From Magnetococcales bacterium (GTDB lineage Bacteria > Pseudomonadota > Magnetococcia > Magnetococcales > DC0425bin3): DNA of 6,901 bases. The stretch lies in NCBI GenBank assembly GCA_015229045.1, contig JADGCJ010000169.1, forward strand, positions 1-6,901, written 5' to 3'. The notes below the pieces were generated by a model that did no database searches, was not told the origin of the DNA, and saw only the letters and a list, made by a program, of their open reading frames with translations. The position numbers and the translations under genes were made by a program. This document shows positions 5,406-6,901 of the stretch, one piece after another (position 1 is the first letter of the stretch; every line of letters starts with the position of its first letter).

Positions 5406-6742
5406 ACAGCCTCTTCCTGGGGGAAGCGCCACAACATCCACAACAAGAGCAGCATACCTGGCAGGGCCGCAGCGGTGGTCAGGAGAAAGAAGTGGCTCCA
5501 ACTCATGCGTTCGGCCAGGAACCCTCCCCAGGAAGCAAGAACCGTGCGACCGAAAGCCATGAAGGAAGAGAGCAGGGCATACTGGGTTGCCGTGTAAGAG
5601 ACATGGCACAGACTGGAGAGATAGGCCACCAGGGCAGCCGTTCCCATGCCGCCGCTCAGGTTTTCGATGGCGATCGATATCCCCAGGACGGTGATGTCAC
5701 GACCGGCGTAGGCCAGCCAGACAAACATCAAGGTGGAGGCCATTTGCAGAAAGCCGCAATAGAGCAATGCCTTCATGATGCCAAAACGATGCACGACAAG
5801 GCCGCCCAGGAGAGAGCCGACAAGTGTGGCGAGCAGACCAAAAATCTTGCTCATGTTGGCGATCTCAATCTTGCTGAAGTGCAGATCGATGTAAAAAGGC
5901 CCGGACATGACCCCGGCCAGGGCCTCGCCCAATTTGTAAAGGAGGATCAACATCAGGATGGCAAACCAGCCCCGGCGTGTCAAAAAATCGGCGAGAGGAG
6001 CCACCACGGCCACGGAGATCCAGCGTATCAGGGTGACCATCCACCCCTGCCCGGTAAAGTGGTCGGCAAAAAAGGCGTCGATTTTAAGCTCTCTCTGGCG
6101 GGACTCCGGTTCCGGGGGGCGCTCCGGCTCGGGATTGAGCAAAACGGTCGCGATGCCGATCCCCATGCACACCGCCATGACGGTGTAGGTGACAAGCCAG
6201 CCAAAAAAGGTCGCCAGATACAAGGCGCCCGCGCCCGAGACCAGCATCCCGACGCGATAGCCCAGAACGATCATGGCCGCCCCCGCCCCGTATTGGGATT
6301 TTTCCAGGATCTCCACCCGGTAGGCGTCGATGACAATATCCTGGCTGGCCGACAAAAAGGCCACCAGCAGGGCAAACAGGGCAGTCAGGCGTGGATCATG
6401 GGCCGGATTGGCACACCCCAGACCAAAGATGGCCATCGCCAGTAAAACCTGGATGCACAGCGCCCAGCCCCGGCGTTGCCCCCAGCGATCGGTCACCCCG
6501 GGTATCGGCAGACGATCCAGCAGGGGCGACCAGAGAAACTTGACCGTATAAGGGGCGCTCGCCAGGGCAAACAGGCCGATGGTCGATTTGGCAATCCCCG
6601 CTTCCATCAGCCACAAGGAGAGGGTGCCAAAGGTCAAGGCCAGCGGCAAACCACTGGAAAAACCAAGAAAAAAAATGGCCACCACACGCGGATGACCATA
6701 CAGCGTCAGGGTTGTCTGCCAGGGAGTCCACATTGGTGTCAT
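5378..6742 (-). CDS. ampG: AmpG-family muropeptide permease (MFS)
   Basis: AmpG is an inner-membrane proton-driven permease of the major facilitator superfamily. It imports GlcNAc-anhydroMurNAc peptides released during wall turnover, feeding peptidoglycan recycling and, in some species, beta-lactamase induction. The 454-residue product is strongly hydrophobic throughout, with 12 or more likely membrane segments. It carries segments typical of the family: GFSSGLPLALTFGTL (27-41), the loop DRWGQRRGW (85-93), SQDIVIDAYRVE (133-144) and ENLSGGMGTAALVAYLSSLC (360-379). Length is slightly below E. coli AmpG (491). The start is ATG at 6742; an ATG at 6733 is possible, and neither has a strong ribosome site. 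It is first in the - strand block, 124 bp before the lysine-rich ORF. Its stop codon lies inside a 33-bp tandem duplication. Substrate is inferred from family membership. Confidence 0.92.
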   Translation of the reverse strand: MTPMWTPWQTTLTLYGHPRVVAIFFLGFSSGLPLALTFGTLSLWLMEAGIAKSTIGLFALASAPYTVKFLWSPLLDRLPIPGVTDRWGQRRGWALCIQVLLAMAIFGLGCANPAHDPRLTALFALLVAFLSASQDIVIDAYRVEILEKSQYGAGAAMIVLGYRVGMLVSGAGALYLATFFGWLVTYTVMAVCMGIGIATVLLNPEPERPPEPESRQRELKIDAFFADHFTGQGWMVTLIRWISVAVVAPLADFLTRRGWFAILMLILLYKLGEALAGVMSGPFYIDLHFSKIEIANMSKIFGLLATLVGSLLGGLVVHRFGIMKALLYCGFLQMASTLMFVWLAYAGRDITVLGISIAIENLSGGMGTAALVAYLSSLCHVSYTATQYALLSSFMAFGRTVLASWGGFLAERMSWSHFFLLTTAAALPGMLLLLWMLWRFPQEEAVRSGERPDP

Positions 6743-6768
6743 GGGTGTGTCTCAAAAACCGTCAAAAA

Positions 6769-6826
6769 TGTATAAACTTTCAGCCTTTCACCATGAGGCA
6801 CTTTGCCCCGAAAGTCAAAACCGGGG
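6769..6826 (-). promoter_or_regulatory. ampG leader: possible -10 and an upstream hairpin
   Basis: On the - strand TATACA (6774-6769) lies 26 bp before the ampG ATG and resembles a -10 box. No good -35 sits 16-18 bp upstream of it. Further upstream CCCCG (6806-6810) and CGGGG (6822-6826) can pair over an 11-nt loop that contains TTGAC. Either could be regulatory, but the match quality is low and no known operator is recognised. Confidence 0.22.
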
Positions 6827-6846
6827 ATGCTGATCCGCAGGGCAAG

Positions 6847-6888
6847 CGCTTTTTGGCATCGGGGTCCAGCAACTGTCTTGGATGTCAA
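6847..6888 (-). repeat. Right arm of the 42-bp perfect inverted repeat
   Basis: This is the exact reverse complement of bases 1-42. It lies 104 bp upstream of the ampG ATG, so relative to transcription it has the same orientation toward ampG as the left arm has toward ftsE. The 13 bases after it, to the window end, cannot be compared because the left copy starts at base 1. Confidence 0.9.
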
Positions 6889-6901
6889 GTAGCCTTTGCT
6901 A

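Noticed and set aside
5117..6445. 442-codon + strand open frame antisense to ampG
   Set aside because: The - strand frame codes a convincing AmpG permease; the + strand product has low-complexity Gly/Gln/His-rich sequence without a domain.
6847..6888. Terminal inverted repeats of a 6.9-kb transposon or a sigma54 promoter
   Set aside because: The interval contains housekeeping genes and no transposase or integrase, and no target duplication can be tested. The arm does not match the TGGCAC-N5-TTGCA pattern.

Overview
The window looks like ordinary chromosome from a Gram-negative, probably proteobacterial, organism. Evidence is a complete divisome ABC pair (FtsE/FtsX), an AmpG-type muropeptide permease (an inner-membrane step of outer-membrane-enclosed cells), an RlmD-type Fe-S rRNA methyltransferase, a lipoyl-carrier GcvH and a PPK2 polyphosphate kinase. 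The DNA is GC-rich outside one lysine-coding tract. A magnetococcal or alphaproteobacteria-like host would fit the style of the GC-rich intergenic repeats, but this is an impression and not established.

Layout. The left block runs on the + strand: ftsE (183-869), ftsX (866-1948, translationally coupled by overlap) and gcvH (2032-2424). The right block runs on the - strand and is read from right to left: ampG (6742-5378), a lysine-rich 80-residue ORF (5253-5011), ppk2 (4962-3946) and rlmD (3882-2593). The blocks converge on a 168-bp GC-rich spacer (2425-2592) with a symmetric hairpin that could terminate both. No gap without a gene exceeds about 180 bp. The two outer gaps (1-182 and 6743-6901) carry the two arms of a perfect 42-bp inverted repeat, each upstream of an inward-reading first gene.

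How the genes relate. FtsEX controls septal peptidoglycan hydrolysis and AmpG recovers the resulting muropeptides, so both ends of the window touch cell-wall turnover. GcvH (glycine cleavage), RlmD (23S rRNA m5U) and PPK2 (polyphosphate/nucleotide exchange) are housekeeping and have no evident shared pathway.

The most unusual part is around ppk2. The kinase has a lysine-rich, presumably disordered N-terminal extension. Directly upstream lies a small, very lysine-rich ORF with its own Shine-Dalgarno site. It starts with a similar SED-[VM]-I-[DN]-Q peptide and lies in the same reading frame as ppk2, closed by a single TAG. It looks like a duplicated and expanded copy of the kinase's own N-terminal tail. 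Other oddities are an 84-bp tandem repeat coding the FtsX N-terminus, a perfect 33-bp tandem duplication across the ampG stop codon, and the 42-bp inverted repeat at the window ends. I see no CRISPR array, tRNA, rRNA, transposase or phage gene.
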